This document shows, piece by piece, positions 15,857-24,741 of a stretch of DNA of 35,382 nucleotides. Each line of letters begins with the position of its first letter. Within the stretch, counting starts at the first letter, position 1. This DNA is from CAZQKW01 sp964594075. Its GTDB lineage: Bacteria; Desulfobacterota; WTBG01; CAIYCZ01. The position numbers and the translations under genes are program-made. The stretch covers positions 1 to 35,382 of the forward strand of contig CAZQKW010000034.1 in NCBI GenBank assembly GCA_964594075.1, read 5' to 3'. The notes beneath the pieces are model-generated. The model did no database searches. It was not told the DNA's origin and worked only from the letters and a program-made list of their open reading frames with translations.

Positions 15857-17824
15857 ATGCAGAATGCAGGAAAGAGAAGCTCTCTAAACGGATGCGGCTG
15901 GCGGGGAAAAATTCTTCAGGTTGATCTTTCTGAACTACGGGTATGGGAAGAAGAACTCTCAGAGGAGCTGGCAAGCGGCTATACCGGCGGCGCCGGCATC
16001 AATGCACGGCTGCTTTATGATCTGTTACGAAACACCATCCATGCCGACCCGCTGGCTCCGGAAAATCCGCTGATTTTTGGCTTTGGCATTTTGGTCGGCA
16101 CGTCGTTTCCGTGCTCATCGCGGATGACCATAACAGCAAAAAGCCCCTTAACGAGAATATTCGGCGATTCAAACGGCGGCGGCATATTCCCCGCACGGGT
16201 CAAACAGGCTGGGTATGATCATATTGTGATACGCGGTAAAGCGAAAAAGCCGTCCGCCCTGCTGATTGAACAGGGCACATTACCGCGATTGGTTGATGCC
16301 TCTGATCTGTGGGGGCTTGATACCTATGAAACGGATGAGATGCTTCAAAAAACCTACGGCCCCTGTGAGACCGCCCGTATCGGTCCAGCAGGGGAAAACC
16401 TGGTTCGCTATGCCAATATTTGCAATAGCACAAAGCGGGTGGGATTTAACGGCCGAGCGGGAATGGGCTGCGTGATGGGGGCAAAAAATCTAAAGGCCAT
16501 CATAGTGAAGGCCGAAGGCAGCGTGCCGGTTGCTGACGCATCCGCCTTTGACAACCTGGTAAAACGGTATCGGAAAATCTGGGGAGAGGGACAGGCGCTG
16601 TTTGCCCATAAAGAATACGGTTCTTTAATGCTTATTGCCCAGAACAGCGACCAAACCCGCATCAAAAATCAGCAAGTGCGTATAACGCCGGAACAGCTTG
16701 AAAAATATGACATTGTTACGCTGGTCGAGAAGTATAAAAAAGGGCAGACCGCATGCTACCGCTGCCCGGTCGCATGCACGCAAAAATGGGAGGTAAACGA
16801 AGGGCCTTTTAACGGAGAAAAAACCGATAAGCTTGAGTTTGGTCACTATACCAACATGGGCCCGCTGCTCGGCCTGTTTGATTTTCCAGGCCTGGTGCAC
16901 ATTTCAGATCTGATCAACCGCATGGGCATGGATTGTGTTCAGTTCGGTTGGAATCTTGCTATGGCCATGGAATGTTACCAGCGGGGCATTATCGGCAGCG
17001 AGGACACGGACGGCATTTGTTTGGAATGGGGAGATGTCGGAGTCATTGCAGACATGATTAACCGGATTGCGCGGCGCGAGGGATTTGGCAACATTCTGGC
17101 AGAAAGTATGCCGGATGCGGTGGCGCGCATTGGCGAGGCTGCAAAGGAATATGGATTTCATACCAAGGGCCAGTCTTTCACCTACAACTGCACTCAAGCG
17201 ATCGCGATGAGCCTTGCATCATCGGTTGCCACCCGTGGCGCAGACCACCTTAAAGGACATCCGTTTCCCGCCATGATTGGATTGCAGGAAATGATGGAAC
17301 GAATTTTCGGAAAAGATTTGCCGGACGGCATTCTTGAGCACGCAAATCCGGTAGCCAAGGGCAGAGTGGTGTGGTGGAGCGAGAACTATAAGATGCTTAT
17401 GGACTGCCTGGGTATTTGCTTCGTGCCCATGGTGGGCTGCGACGTGTTTGCTGACCCGCTTATTTTGTTTGAAGAAATGGGTGAAATATACCAGGCAGCC
17501 ACCGGACGCGCGCCGGACAAACTGTTTGAAGCAGCAGAACGGGCGTATCAGGTTGAGAAATGTTTTAATGCACTGCTGGGAATTGAACGGAAAGATGATC
17601 TCAGACAGGGCACCAGACGCGGCGAACAGGACCCCATTCATCATCCGGGCATGCTTGATGAATATTATTATTACCGCGGCTGCTCACAGAACGGGTTGCC
17701 GACAAAAAAGAGACTGTTAGAGATCGGGCTTGCGGATATTGTTGAAGATTTGACGCGAACGGGAAAAATCGGCGACCGTGAATGCCCGACAATTTATGAA
17801 CTGCTGGGGAAAACCGCAGTGTAG
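15857..17824 (+). CDS. Tungsten-type aldehyde ferredoxin oxidoreductase
   Basis: A 655-residue member of the AOR family, which oxidises aldehydes to acids with ferredoxin or runs the reverse acid reduction. The N-terminal WRGKILQVDLS and GYTGGAGINARLLYD begin the pterin-binding domain. RMTITAKSPLTRIFGDSNGG (about 89-108) and GFNGRAGMGCVMGAKNLKAI (about 196-215) are family hallmarks. The [4Fe-4S] ligands are C300, C303 and C307 in CYRCPVAC plus a cysteine in DCLGIC (516-521). The ATG is preceded by GGGA. It has no adjacent pterin-synthesis or small-subunit gene. Its substrate range is unknown; the neighbouring ene-reductase and hydrolase operon hints at a role in breakdown of an organic substrate. 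A BamB-like role in aromatic degradation is possible but not supported by neighbours. Confidence 0.9.
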   Translation: MQNAGKRSSLNGCGWRGKILQVDLSELRVWEEELSEELASGYTGGAGINARLLYDLLRNTIHADPLAPENPLIFGFGILVGTSFPCSSRMTITAKSPLTRIFGDSNGGGIFPARVKQAGYDHIVIRGKAKKPSALLIEQGTLPRLVDASDLWGLDTYETDEMLQKTYGPCETARIGPAGENLVRYANICNSTKRVGFNGRAGMGCVMGAKNLKAIIVKAEGSVPVADASAFDNLVKRYRKIWGEGQALFAHKEYGSLMLIAQNSDQTRIKNQQVRITPEQLEKYDIVTLVEKYKKGQTACYRCPVACTQKWEVNEGPFNGEKTDKLEFGHYTNMGPLLGLFDFPGLVHISDLINRMGMDCVQFGWNLAMAMECYQRGIIGSEDTDGICLEWGDVGVIADMINRIARREGFGNILAESMPDAVARIGEAAKEYGFHTKGQSFTYNCTQAIAMSLASSVATRGADHLKGHPFPAMIGLQEMMERIFGKDLPDGILEHANPVAKGRVVWWSENYKMLMDCLGICFVPMVGCDVFADPLILFEEMGEIYQAATGRAPDKLFEAAERAYQVEKCFNALLGIERKDDLRQGTRRGEQDPIHHPGMLDEYYYYRGCSQNGLPTKKRLLEIGLADIVEDLTRTGKIGDRECPTIYELLGKTAV

Positions 17825-17945
17825 GCGGTCCGGCAAGAACCGCGGAACGATTTCTATTGCATACCTCTCCAACCTGTTGCACACTCCGTGTTCAGCCTGA
17901 TGGTTTGCTTTAATCTATCCTGGGTTGCGGCAGGTGTTTTTTGTA

Positions 17946-19895
17946 TTAATCAATTTCTCTGACTGCATTGAAAGCGCCCCACACCGCTTCCATAATAGTT
18001 CCGGGTTGCTTGCAGTCACCAATGCTGATAACGCCTGGATTGTTTTTAAACGCGCTGCTGAGCTCGTTTTGTGAGAACAGCCGCCCTGAAAAAACCAGCG
18101 CGTCCAGGGGGATTTTTTTCTCCACACCCCGTTGGTCGGCCACAACAACATCACCATCTAATCGCAACGGAATGGTACCGCGCAGCACCGTGATATTTTT
18201 TTCTTCCCGGATCATCTTTAAAAGCATTTCGCGATTATGGATGTCCACGATGTCGGTATCCAGTTCAGGAGAGTCCTGCCGCGCACAGAGCGTTACTTTT
18301 TTGCCCTGGCGTGCCAGATACAGCGCGGTTTCACACCCGATAACACCGGCCCCCATAATCAGAATTCTATCTCCGGGCGCTTCCTGGCCGTTAAGCACCT
18401 GAATCGTTGTCAGCACCGTGGTTCCTTCAATGGGGCAGGGCTCCATGTGTGCTCCGGTGGCCAGGATGACATAATCTGCAGCAAAGCTTTTGATATCGTC
18501 CGGTGTTGCCCGCTTATTCAGCGCCACATCAACCCGCACGCGTCCGAGGAGTTTGGTAAGGTATATGACATAGTCTGCTAAATCTCTTTTAAAATCGGGT
18601 TTAGAAGCCGGCCAGAGATTTCCGCCCAACCGGTCTGAGGCTTCCCACAGGGTAACATCAAAACCGCGCGCAGCGCCAACCAGCGCTGCCTCAATGCCAC
18701 CCGGGCCGCCCCCAACCACCAGAAGTTTTCGTTTTTGTTTCAGAGGAGTCAGCACCCGATCGGTCTCATGGCCGCAGACTGGATTCAAAGAACAACTCGT
18801 GGGTTCCCCGGCGATCATCTGCCAGAGGCAGCCTTCATGGCAGCCTATGCACGGCCTGATTTCATCGGTCCTGCCGCTTTGAACCTTATTGACCCATTCC
18901 GGTTCAGATAGCAGCCCCCGGCCAATGGCAATAAAATCAGCCTTGCCCTCAGCCAGCGCTCTTTCTGCCACTTCCGGATAGTGCAGACGACCAACGGCAA
19001 TAACCGGTAGGCTGCTCACCTTTTTGACTTTCGCGGCCAGCTCCACCATGCATCCCGGTGGCTGATACTGGGGGGGATGAGGCCACCAGCCGGTCTCATA
19101 ACAACCGGCGTCAACATGCAAAGCGGCAACGCCCATTTTCTCAAGCTCTGTGGCAATCCAGAGACCCTCCTCCTCTTCCCGTCCGCCTTCAAGATAGTGG
19201 GTGATGCCGTAACGGTAAATAATGGGAAAATCGGCGCCCGCATCGCGCTTGATTGCTTCAATGGCTTCCCGGGCAAAGGTGAGCCGCTTCTCCCGGGAAC
19301 CGCCATAGCGGTCAGTGCGCCGGTTCCAGAGGCCGGTCATAAACTGATCCAGCAGATAACCTTCGTGACCGTGCAATTCTACACAGTCAGCACCTGCCTC
19401 CCGGCAGCGCTTCGCAGCAAAACCGAACGAACGGGCCAGCGCCGCTGCTTCCTCAGTGGTTATGGCTCGGCTGTTCAAATCAGGATAATTAGGTGCATAA
19501 AAATTGGTGTTTTCCGACGCAGACACCGGCTTCACGCCGTCCGGCACGACAAAAGGCGGCACCACGCGCCCGAAACCGGCAGTCAACTGAATGCTTAACC
19601 GGCAGTCATAGGCATGGAGGCGGTCTGCAAGCTTGCGCACGGCAGCGACATGGCTGTCATTGGCCATATTGAGCAGTTCTTGCGCGCAGTGCTCCAGAGC
19701 CTGGGAAACGAACACCATTTCGGTCGTAATCATGCCCACGCCGCCAGCAGCGCGGGCTCCATAGTAGGCCCGCACGCGCTCACCCCAGTATTCTTCTGAA
19801 CCGGCATCGCTTATGCCGCGAATGCCCATGGGCGCCATAATAATGCGGTTTTTGATCTCCAGCGTGCCGATACGACCCGGTTCAAGCAGTTTCAT
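17946..19895 (-). CDS. Old Yellow Enzyme-type FMN/Fe-S/FAD reductase
   Basis: A 649-residue protein of the 2,4-dienoyl-CoA reductase / trimethylamine dehydrogenase / BaiCD type. An FMN TIM barrel covers residues 1 to about 345 (IKNRIIMAPMG near 14-24, HGHEGYLL at 175-182, DRYGGSREKRL at 195-205). One [4Fe-4S] cluster follows with C349, C352, C356 and C368. The C-terminal dinucleotide-binding domain starts at LLVVGGGPGG (391-400), with a second GAGVIGCETALYLA nearby. Such enzymes reduce C=C bonds of enoyl or dienoyl compounds with NAD(P)H. The ATG at 19895 has GGAG eight bases upstream, and the gene lies 17 bp after a hydrolase gene. It is the last gene of the minus-strand operon and converges on the AOR gene. 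Confidence 0.9.
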   Translation of the reverse strand: MKLLEPGRIGTLEIKNRIIMAPMGIRGISDAGSEEYWGERVRAYYGARAAGGVGMITTEMVFVSQALEHCAQELLNMANDSHVAAVRKLADRLHAYDCRLSIQLTAGFGRVVPPFVVPDGVKPVSASENTNFYAPNYPDLNSRAITTEEAAALARSFGFAAKRCREAGADCVELHGHEGYLLDQFMTGLWNRRTDRYGGSREKRLTFAREAIEAIKRDAGADFPIIYRYGITHYLEGGREEEEGLWIATELEKMGVAALHVDAGCYETGWWPHPPQYQPPGCMVELAAKVKKVSSLPVIAVGRLHYPEVAERALAEGKADFIAIGRGLLSEPEWVNKVQSGRTDEIRPCIGCHEGCLWQMIAGEPTSCSLNPVCGHETDRVLTPLKQKRKLLVVGGGPGGIEAALVGAARGFDVTLWEASDRLGGNLWPASKPDFKRDLADYVIYLTKLLGRVRVDVALNKRATPDDIKSFAADYVILATGAHMEPCPIEGTTVLTTIQVLNGQEAPGDRILIMGAGVIGCETALYLARQGKKVTLCARQDSPELDTDIVDIHNREMLLKMIREEKNITVLRGTIPLRLDGDVVVADQRGVEKKIPLDALVFSGRLFSQNELSSAFKNNPGVISIGDCKQPGTIMEAVWGAFNAVREID

Positions 19896-19912
19896 GTCAA
19901 CATTCTCCTTAA

Positions 19913-20932
19913 TCAAAATGCCATGAGAAATTGAATTACCGGTATAGTTAACTCCAATGCTTGTTTAACAGCATCTTTTACGGCTGGCCTATGCTCGAGG
20001 CTGGTAATTATTCTGTTGCCATTGGCGTAATAAAGCTTAATTAGTTTTTCTCCGGCAAAACTTTTTGCCAGGACCGTATCACGAAATTGCCGCAGCGTGC
20101 CAACCCGCGCATCATCTGCACCCAAAAGATAGACTGCCGGGCATACAGTCTCCTTGAACTGTTCCAGAAAATCCAAGGTCGCCTTGATGATCTGCTGCTG
20201 CTGTTCTTCCCGGGAAATATCTGCCGGATTGTCACCCTCCTGAACGAAATTTTCATTCACGCCATCCCAGTAGTAACCAAACTGGGTATGATTGCCTCCC
20301 TCAATCTCTACAAATGGCGTGCCTGCCGGCAGATGCTGTGCACCGGCTCTGATCTCATCAGGTTGTCCGTCTTTACTGCCGTATATTGAAATTGCTTTAA
20401 GGTCGGTATCGTCCAAGCGAAAACTTTCCGACGGCCAGGCAGCCCAGAGCACCACGCCGGCAATGTTATCCGTATGACCCTTGGCATAGTAACAGGAAAA
20501 CGAACCACCAATGGAATGTCCGCCGATAACCCAGGTTTTGATCTCGGGGTAATCGCTTATAATCTTATCCGCCCGGTCAGGGCTGTACACCGCAAGATCG
20601 TTTACCATTTTTACAATTACGGTTAAGTACCCTTTTGCGGCAATTGCATGGGCAGGGGGTGCATACGCGCGCGGGTCAACCAGCCCTCCGGGATAAATAA
20701 TAAATCCTATTTTGGACTTGATGTATTTTGGTTTAAAAGCAAAATAAAAATTTGAGCCCTCTGCCCACTCCGCCACTTCGACCGTTGCCACTGTTACGCT
20801 GCCATCTGATTGCATGGCCTCTAATGCTGCCGGCATAGGGGGATGACTTTCGGCTGTGTTTGCATAACCTCTCCCCCCGCAGAATAAGAGCAGCAGGATT
20901 ATAACGGCACCAATAATCTTTTGAATGTGCAT
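19913..20932 (-). CDS. Exported alpha/beta hydrolase with CFI-box-like tail (copy 1)
   Basis: A 339-residue exported hydrolase. The signal peptide has a hydrophobic core at about 5-20. The alpha/beta hydrolase core has its nucleophile Ser140 in GGHSIGG, probable acid Asp188 in GSKDGQ and His215 in GGNHTQFG. The last 75 residues from Cys264 read CPAVYLLG, then RVGTLRQFRDTVLAKS, G, YY and a hydrophobic end. This follows the plan of the CFI-box C-terminal domain (CFIATAAYGS, LRxFRDxxLL, YY), but with a changed first motif. AGGAGG lies six bases before the ATG. It shares the whole architecture with the next gene upstream (21142-22182), so the two are a duplicated pair. A possible esterase or dienelactone hydrolase-like role; the substrate is unknown. 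Confidence 0.8.
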   Translation of the reverse strand: MHIQKIIGAVIILLLLFCGGRGYANTAESHPPMPAALEAMQSDGSVTVATVEVAEWAEGSNFYFAFKPKYIKSKIGFIIYPGGLVDPRAYAPPAHAIAAKGYLTVIVKMVNDLAVYSPDRADKIISDYPEIKTWVIGGHSIGGSFSCYYAKGHTDNIAGVVLWAAWPSESFRLDDTDLKAISIYGSKDGQPDEIRAGAQHLPAGTPFVEIEGGNHTQFGYYWDGVNENFVQEGDNPADISREEQQQQIIKATLDFLEQFKETVCPAVYLLGADDARVGTLRQFRDTVLAKSFAGEKLIKLYYANGNRIITSLEHRPAVKDAVKQALELTIPVIQFLMAF

Positions 20933-20990
20933 GTGATTCCTCCTGAATTGATAAACAACGTTAGCCAAAAATCAACACCGAACGCACTAA

Positions 20991-21121
20991 CAGGTTGATG
21001 AAAAACGCTCTGGTATACGGACTGTAAAAATGGATCTTCTTCCTGCTGTATTGAATTCGCTATCTGTTGCTCAGGTTGAGATTCTTCACGTTGTTCAGAA
21101 TACGACTTTTTCAACCGCCTG
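20991..21121. repeat. Inverted-repeat element between the hydrolase genes
   Basis: The arms CAGGTTGATGAAAAACG (20991-21007) and, on the other strand from 21121, CAGGCGGTTGAAAAAGTCG are related with small gaps. They bound about 130 bp without a gene. Inside lies ATTCT...AGAAT, part of a GTATTCTGAAC...GAAGAATCTC stretch like the GAAGAATCTC repeats common in Desulfobacterota and Nitrospirae. It looks like a small non-coding (MITE-like) insertion into the operon. Confidence 0.45.
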
Positions 21122-21141
21122 CTATGTTTTATGAATATAAT

Positions 21142-22182
21142 TTAATTGCATAATAAAAACTCTATTGCCGGTATTATTATTACCTCCAGTAATATCCTGG
21201 CAGCATTTTTTATCACCGGATGTTTCTCAAAGATCTCAATGATGGCTTCACCCCGTTGTTGATACCAAGAGATTATGTCCTGACCTGATGCGCTTTTTGC
21301 TAAAAATTCATCGCGAAATTTCCTGACAGTTGTTACCCGCGAGTCTTCTTTCTCCAGGAGATAGGCTATCGGACATTTGTTCTGATCAAATTGCTTAAGA
21401 AAATTTGTTGTCGCCTCAACAATCTGTTTTTGCTGCTCTTCAATGGTAATGGTGGCAGGATTATCGAATTCCAGACAGGGATACGGGGACGTATCAATCC
21501 AGCCGAACTGGGTATGATTTCCGCCCTGAATCTCCACAAAGACCGTATCTGCGGGTAAATAAATGGCAGCGGCAGTGACCAGTTCAGGCGTTGCCCTTCC
21601 GTCCAGAGAACCGGAAACAGAAAGAACCTTGAGTGGCGTGGTATCCAGCCTGTTTGCCTCGTCCATAAAAGAGGCCCAGATGACTACTCCGCTGATGGTA
21701 GTGGTATTTCTGGCATAAACGCCGGCAGCGGTACCCCCGACAGAATGCCCGCCTATGACCCATTTCTTTATCTTATCATAGTCGCCAATGATTCTGTCTG
21801 CTCGCATATAGCCAAACATTGCGACACATTGGGGCATGGGAATAATGCAGGTAAAAAATCCTTTAGCGGCAATTGCATGAGCGGCAGGCGCATAAGACCG
21901 AGGGTCACAATTGCCCCCGGGAAGTATTATAAACCCGACGGTGGGAACGGTTTTTTTAGGCATGAAGGCAAAATAAATATTATCATCAGCAGGTGCAGGT
22001 GTGGTGCCGTCCCAGCTATTGACTTCTACACGTGATACTTCAACAGTAGCGCTTGATGTCAGGGCATTCAGGGCTTCCGGCAACGGCGGGCGCAAACACT
22101 CTAATGCTCCGGAATTGACAGAATCAAACAAAGAAGTAAAAACTAAAACGGCTGCACAAAGTAAGGCTCTGGTAATTTTCAT
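21142..22182 (-). CDS. Exported alpha/beta hydrolase with CFI-box-like tail (copy 2)
   Basis: A 346-residue paralogue of the next downstream hydrolase. It has a signal peptide (core about 6-18), nucleophile Ser147 in GGHSVGG, probable acid Asp194 in GSLDGR and His223 in GGNHTQFG. The tail from Cys270 reads CPIAYLLE, RVTTVRKFRDEFLAKS, G and a hydrophobic end, as in copy 1. Shared stretches include APAAHAIAAKG and RADRIIGDY. The ATG has only a weak binding site (GGGAA), but the gene follows its upstream neighbour by 41 bp, so coupling within the operon is likely. Conservation of the triad in both copies argues that both are active. Confidence 0.8.
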   Translation of the reverse strand: MKITRALLCAAVLVFTSLFDSVNSGALECLRPPLPEALNALTSSATVEVSRVEVNSWDGTTPAPADDNIYFAFMPKKTVPTVGFIILPGGNCDPRSYAPAAHAIAAKGFFTCIIPMPQCVAMFGYMRADRIIGDYDKIKKWVIGGHSVGGTAAGVYARNTTTISGVVIWASFMDEANRLDTTPLKVLSVSGSLDGRATPELVTAAAIYLPADTVFVEIQGGNHTQFGWIDTSPYPCLEFDNPATITIEEQQKQIVEATTNFLKQFDQNKCPIAYLLEKEDSRVTTVRKFRDEFLAKSASGQDIISWYQQRGEAIIEIFEKHPVIKNAARILLEVIIIPAIEFLLCN

Positions 22183-22223
22183 AGAACTATTTCCCGAACC
22201 TGAAGATGAATAATGGGCATTTT

Positions 22224-23375
22224 TTATTGTCCTAATTCTCCGGGGGTAAAAAAATCAAATCCCTCACAGCTCTTCTCCGGATCGGCAGTGTAAATATTCC
22301 AGATAAACTCATTGGCTGCCTTACAGTGGATAACGCAGATACCGGTCAGGCCCAGGTAGCCGGGGATATACTCCGCAATTTCTGCCGTTCTTTGACTGCA
22401 CGGGGAAGCGCTGTAGACAGCGTTTGTGTAAGTGAAGCTGGTTTCACATTTTGTTTGTGCATTTTCCGGAGTCCATTCGGAACCGGTAAAATCCATACAA
22501 TAATAACTTTCTGCAAAGGGAAAATAGAACAGGCAACTGCCTGCCTTTGATTCAAGCGAAGCGGGTTTATCGCATACGGGAATAGATGGAGTTATTAACA
22601 CCGGGTTTTCTTCAAAACTCTTCTCCAGCATCCAGCCTAAAATTGCCTGATGGCTTAGCAGCTTGCAATACCTGACCCCCTTTAATCTTTCATCCGCAAT
22701 TTCGGGGTCATTAAACTCTACGTACAGGCTCCAGGGCTCATAATAGTACTGGTTGCCATCATGAGTTACCTTTGAGGCCGGGTCAACAGTAAGCCACAAA
22801 GAGCCGCTGCGCACGGGATTCGTGGTTTCATCAAGCGGCGGCCAGTCATCATCAGGTATGAAGGATAGCTGTTTTCCCTGCGACAGGTATTTTTCCCGCT
22901 CTGCTTTTGACAAAATTTTATAGAGCACCGTGTCATACACTTCCTGCTGCACATCTGCACAAATTCCCTGCTGCTCATTATTACAGAATCCAAATGCAGC
23001 ATCTATGCTGTCTTTGGATTTGAATTTAGCAGCTATGACGCCATTGATGCGTGCCGGTGCGTTGGGGTAAGCGCTCATATCTTCAGAATAGATCGTATAA
23101 AAAGGCTGTATCCAGTTCTCTTGGGCATTTAACGCTGCATAAGAGCCTTCAAATTCCAAAACAGACAATTTGGTAGCGCGAATATCAATATCTTTTGACT
23201 CAATGTGGGCCATTGTCTTCTGGGCATTCCAGACCAGGCAATTATCATATGCTTCGGCCAGTTCGTAGCCGGTTTTTGAGGTATCGACATCGCAGGTAAA
23301 CGTCAACGGTTTCTTGCACTGGATGTTCAATGCGACGATAAGCACGAGCTGCACTCCTATAAAAAAATTCTTCAT
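22224..23375 (-). CDS. Exported cysteine-rich protein, unknown function
   Basis: A 383-residue protein that I do not recognise. It has an N-terminal hydrophobic export signal ending in LNIQC near residue 20; glutamine before the cysteine makes a true lipobox unlikely. It contains about 14 cysteines, many in the last third, which would suit disulfides in the periplasm or outside. The body is rich in aromatic residues (for example YYYEPWSLYVEFNDP). GGAGG lies before the ATG. It is the second gene of the minus-strand operon, 37 bp after the DUF1329 gene, and so probably serves the same exported system as the hydrolases. Confidence 0.7.
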   Translation of the reverse strand: MKNFFIGVQLVLIVALNIQCKKPLTFTCDVDTSKTGYELAEAYDNCLVWNAQKTMAHIESKDIDIRATKLSVLEFEGSYAALNAQENWIQPFYTIYSEDMSAYPNAPARINGVIAAKFKSKDSIDAAFGFCNNEQQGICADVQQEVYDTVLYKILSKAEREKYLSQGKQLSFIPDDDWPPLDETTNPVRSGSLWLTVDPASKVTHDGNQYYYEPWSLYVEFNDPEIADERLKGVRYCKLLSHQAILGWMLEKSFEENPVLITPSIPVCDKPASLESKAGSCLFYFPFAESYYCMDFTGSEWTPENAQTKCETSFTYTNAVYSASPCSQRTAEIAEYIPGYLGLTGICVIHCKAANEFIWNIYTADPEKSCEGFDFFTPGELGQ

Positions 23376-23412
23376 GGCTTCCTCCGGTTTATCAATTATA
23401 AAGGCCGGGGTA

Positions 23413-24714
23413 TCAGTGGCTTGATTTGCCGAGCTGTTGCATGTATGCGATAGTGAACATGTTGCGGTTCACTTCGCTCATGCCGACCTTAACCTTTGTC
23501 TCTTTAGAGCAGCCACCGTGCAGTCTCTGAAAGTCAATAAAAATCCCGCCTGCCATATACATTTTTTCATGGCCGGTGACTTCCTCCGTTACCGGGTTGG
23601 TCCAGAACTCATAACCCTTCCAATATCTGCCGAGCGAATCATACATATCCGTCCAATAGACCACATAGGTCTCAGGATCAAGGTATAACACGCGTTTCTT
23701 ATACACATAATTGGGGTCTTTGTTATATGCCTCAATGATCATGACGTTGGTCCGCTCCCGGGTAATGCCGTTGGCAACTGTTTGGCCCTCAACCCGCAGA
23801 TAGTTTTTTGTGACATCCATATGCCGCGCACACAACATGTCCTTTTTGCCCACCAGCTTATAGGTGTTCAAAGGGATATGGTTGTCCCAGCCGTATTCAT
23901 CATCATAGACCAGGTCTGTGCCGGCAATGGTGTCCTGTCGCTGAGCGGTCTGCATTCTACGGATGCGGCGAAACTGCGCGTACCACAAATAGCCATCATC
24001 GCTCTTGGTTATGTCGATGTAGCGGAGGTTGATCATCATGGTATCAACCATCTCGGGCGGGGTAAACAGGTGCAGAAAGGTGGATTTGAGGATTGCCTTT
24101 GAATTATTGGGAACTGTGGGCTTGGGGGGAACATCGACGCGGTGCACCCAGAACATTTCAACCATATTTTGCTCGGCGCAGCGTTCCCTGCGCGAGCGTT
24201 TTTCAACGACAGGGCCAATACGATATTTTTGATTGGTATCGCCGCGGGTATTAAAGTCAAAGTTATACATATGCTCCATGGCGGTTTTGGCATTGGGAAA
24301 GGGCCTGCCGGCGATATCCGCATAATTGATGATAACCCCTTCTGCGTCGGTTTTTACCGTTGCCGCGTATTGTTTGGTTGCCTCAATCATGCCCGGTGTC
24401 TCTATGTAGCGTTGGTAGGGGACTATGGTAAACCAATAACTCTCCTTTTCGTTCCAATTCTCTGGGGTCTTATAGACGTTGTTGACATATGAGTCCGGAA
24501 GGAATTCTGCCACTTGGTCAACATTGGTCTTATCAATCTTCTTGCCCACCCAGGTTTTTTCCCATTCCCGCACTTTTGCCAGCTCTTCCGGCGTATAACA
24601 CGGGCCAAAGCCTTCTACTTCCATGGCATAAACAGGACCGACTGGGCTTTCCATTGCGATCGCCAGTAATATTGCCACTACTAAAACCAGTTGGGTGCTT
24701 TGTCTGATGCTCAT
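23413..24714 (-). CDS. Exported DUF1329 family protein
   Basis: A 433-residue protein of the DUF1329 family. These are exported, mostly beta-rich proteins related in fold to LolA/LppX-type lipid carriers, often coded beside outer-membrane DUF1302 proteins in Proteobacteria that use hydrophobic substrates. A signal peptide spans about residues 1-31. Family parts include GRPFPNAKTAMEHMYNFDF, LYLDPETYVVYWTDMYDSLG and a C-terminal IDFQRLHGG. GGAGGAGGG lies just before the ATG at 24714, a very strong binding site; an in-frame start further up is less likely. It is the first gene of the minus-strand operon. No DUF1302 partner is in the window. By family it could carry a hydrophobic compound across the periplasm (inference). 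Confidence 0.85.
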   Translation of the reverse strand: MSIRQSTQLVLVVAILLAIAMESPVGPVYAMEVEGFGPCYTPEELAKVREWEKTWVGKKIDKTNVDQVAEFLPDSYVNNVYKTPENWNEKESYWFTIVPYQRYIETPGMIEATKQYAATVKTDAEGVIINYADIAGRPFPNAKTAMEHMYNFDFNTRGDTNQKYRIGPVVEKRSRRERCAEQNMVEMFWVHRVDVPPKPTVPNNSKAILKSTFLHLFTPPEMVDTMMINLRYIDITKSDDGYLWYAQFRRIRRMQTAQRQDTIAGTDLVYDDEYGWDNHIPLNTYKLVGKKDMLCARHMDVTKNYLRVEGQTVANGITRERTNVMIIEAYNKDPNYVYKKRVLYLDPETYVVYWTDMYDSLGRYWKGYEFWTNPVTEEVTGHEKMYMAGGIFIDFQRLHGGCSKETKVKVGMSEVNRNMFTIAYMQQLGKSSH

Positions 24715-24741
24715 ACATCTCCCTCCTCCATGATTTTTCAT

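Noticed and set aside
15857..17824. AOR-family protein as BamB of class II benzoyl-CoA reductase
   Set aside because: None of the other bam genes is nearby, and the sequence reads as a general AOR.
22224..23375. Cys-rich protein as a lipoprotein
   Set aside because: The residue before the candidate lipid-bearing cysteine is glutamine, which does not fit a normal lipobox.
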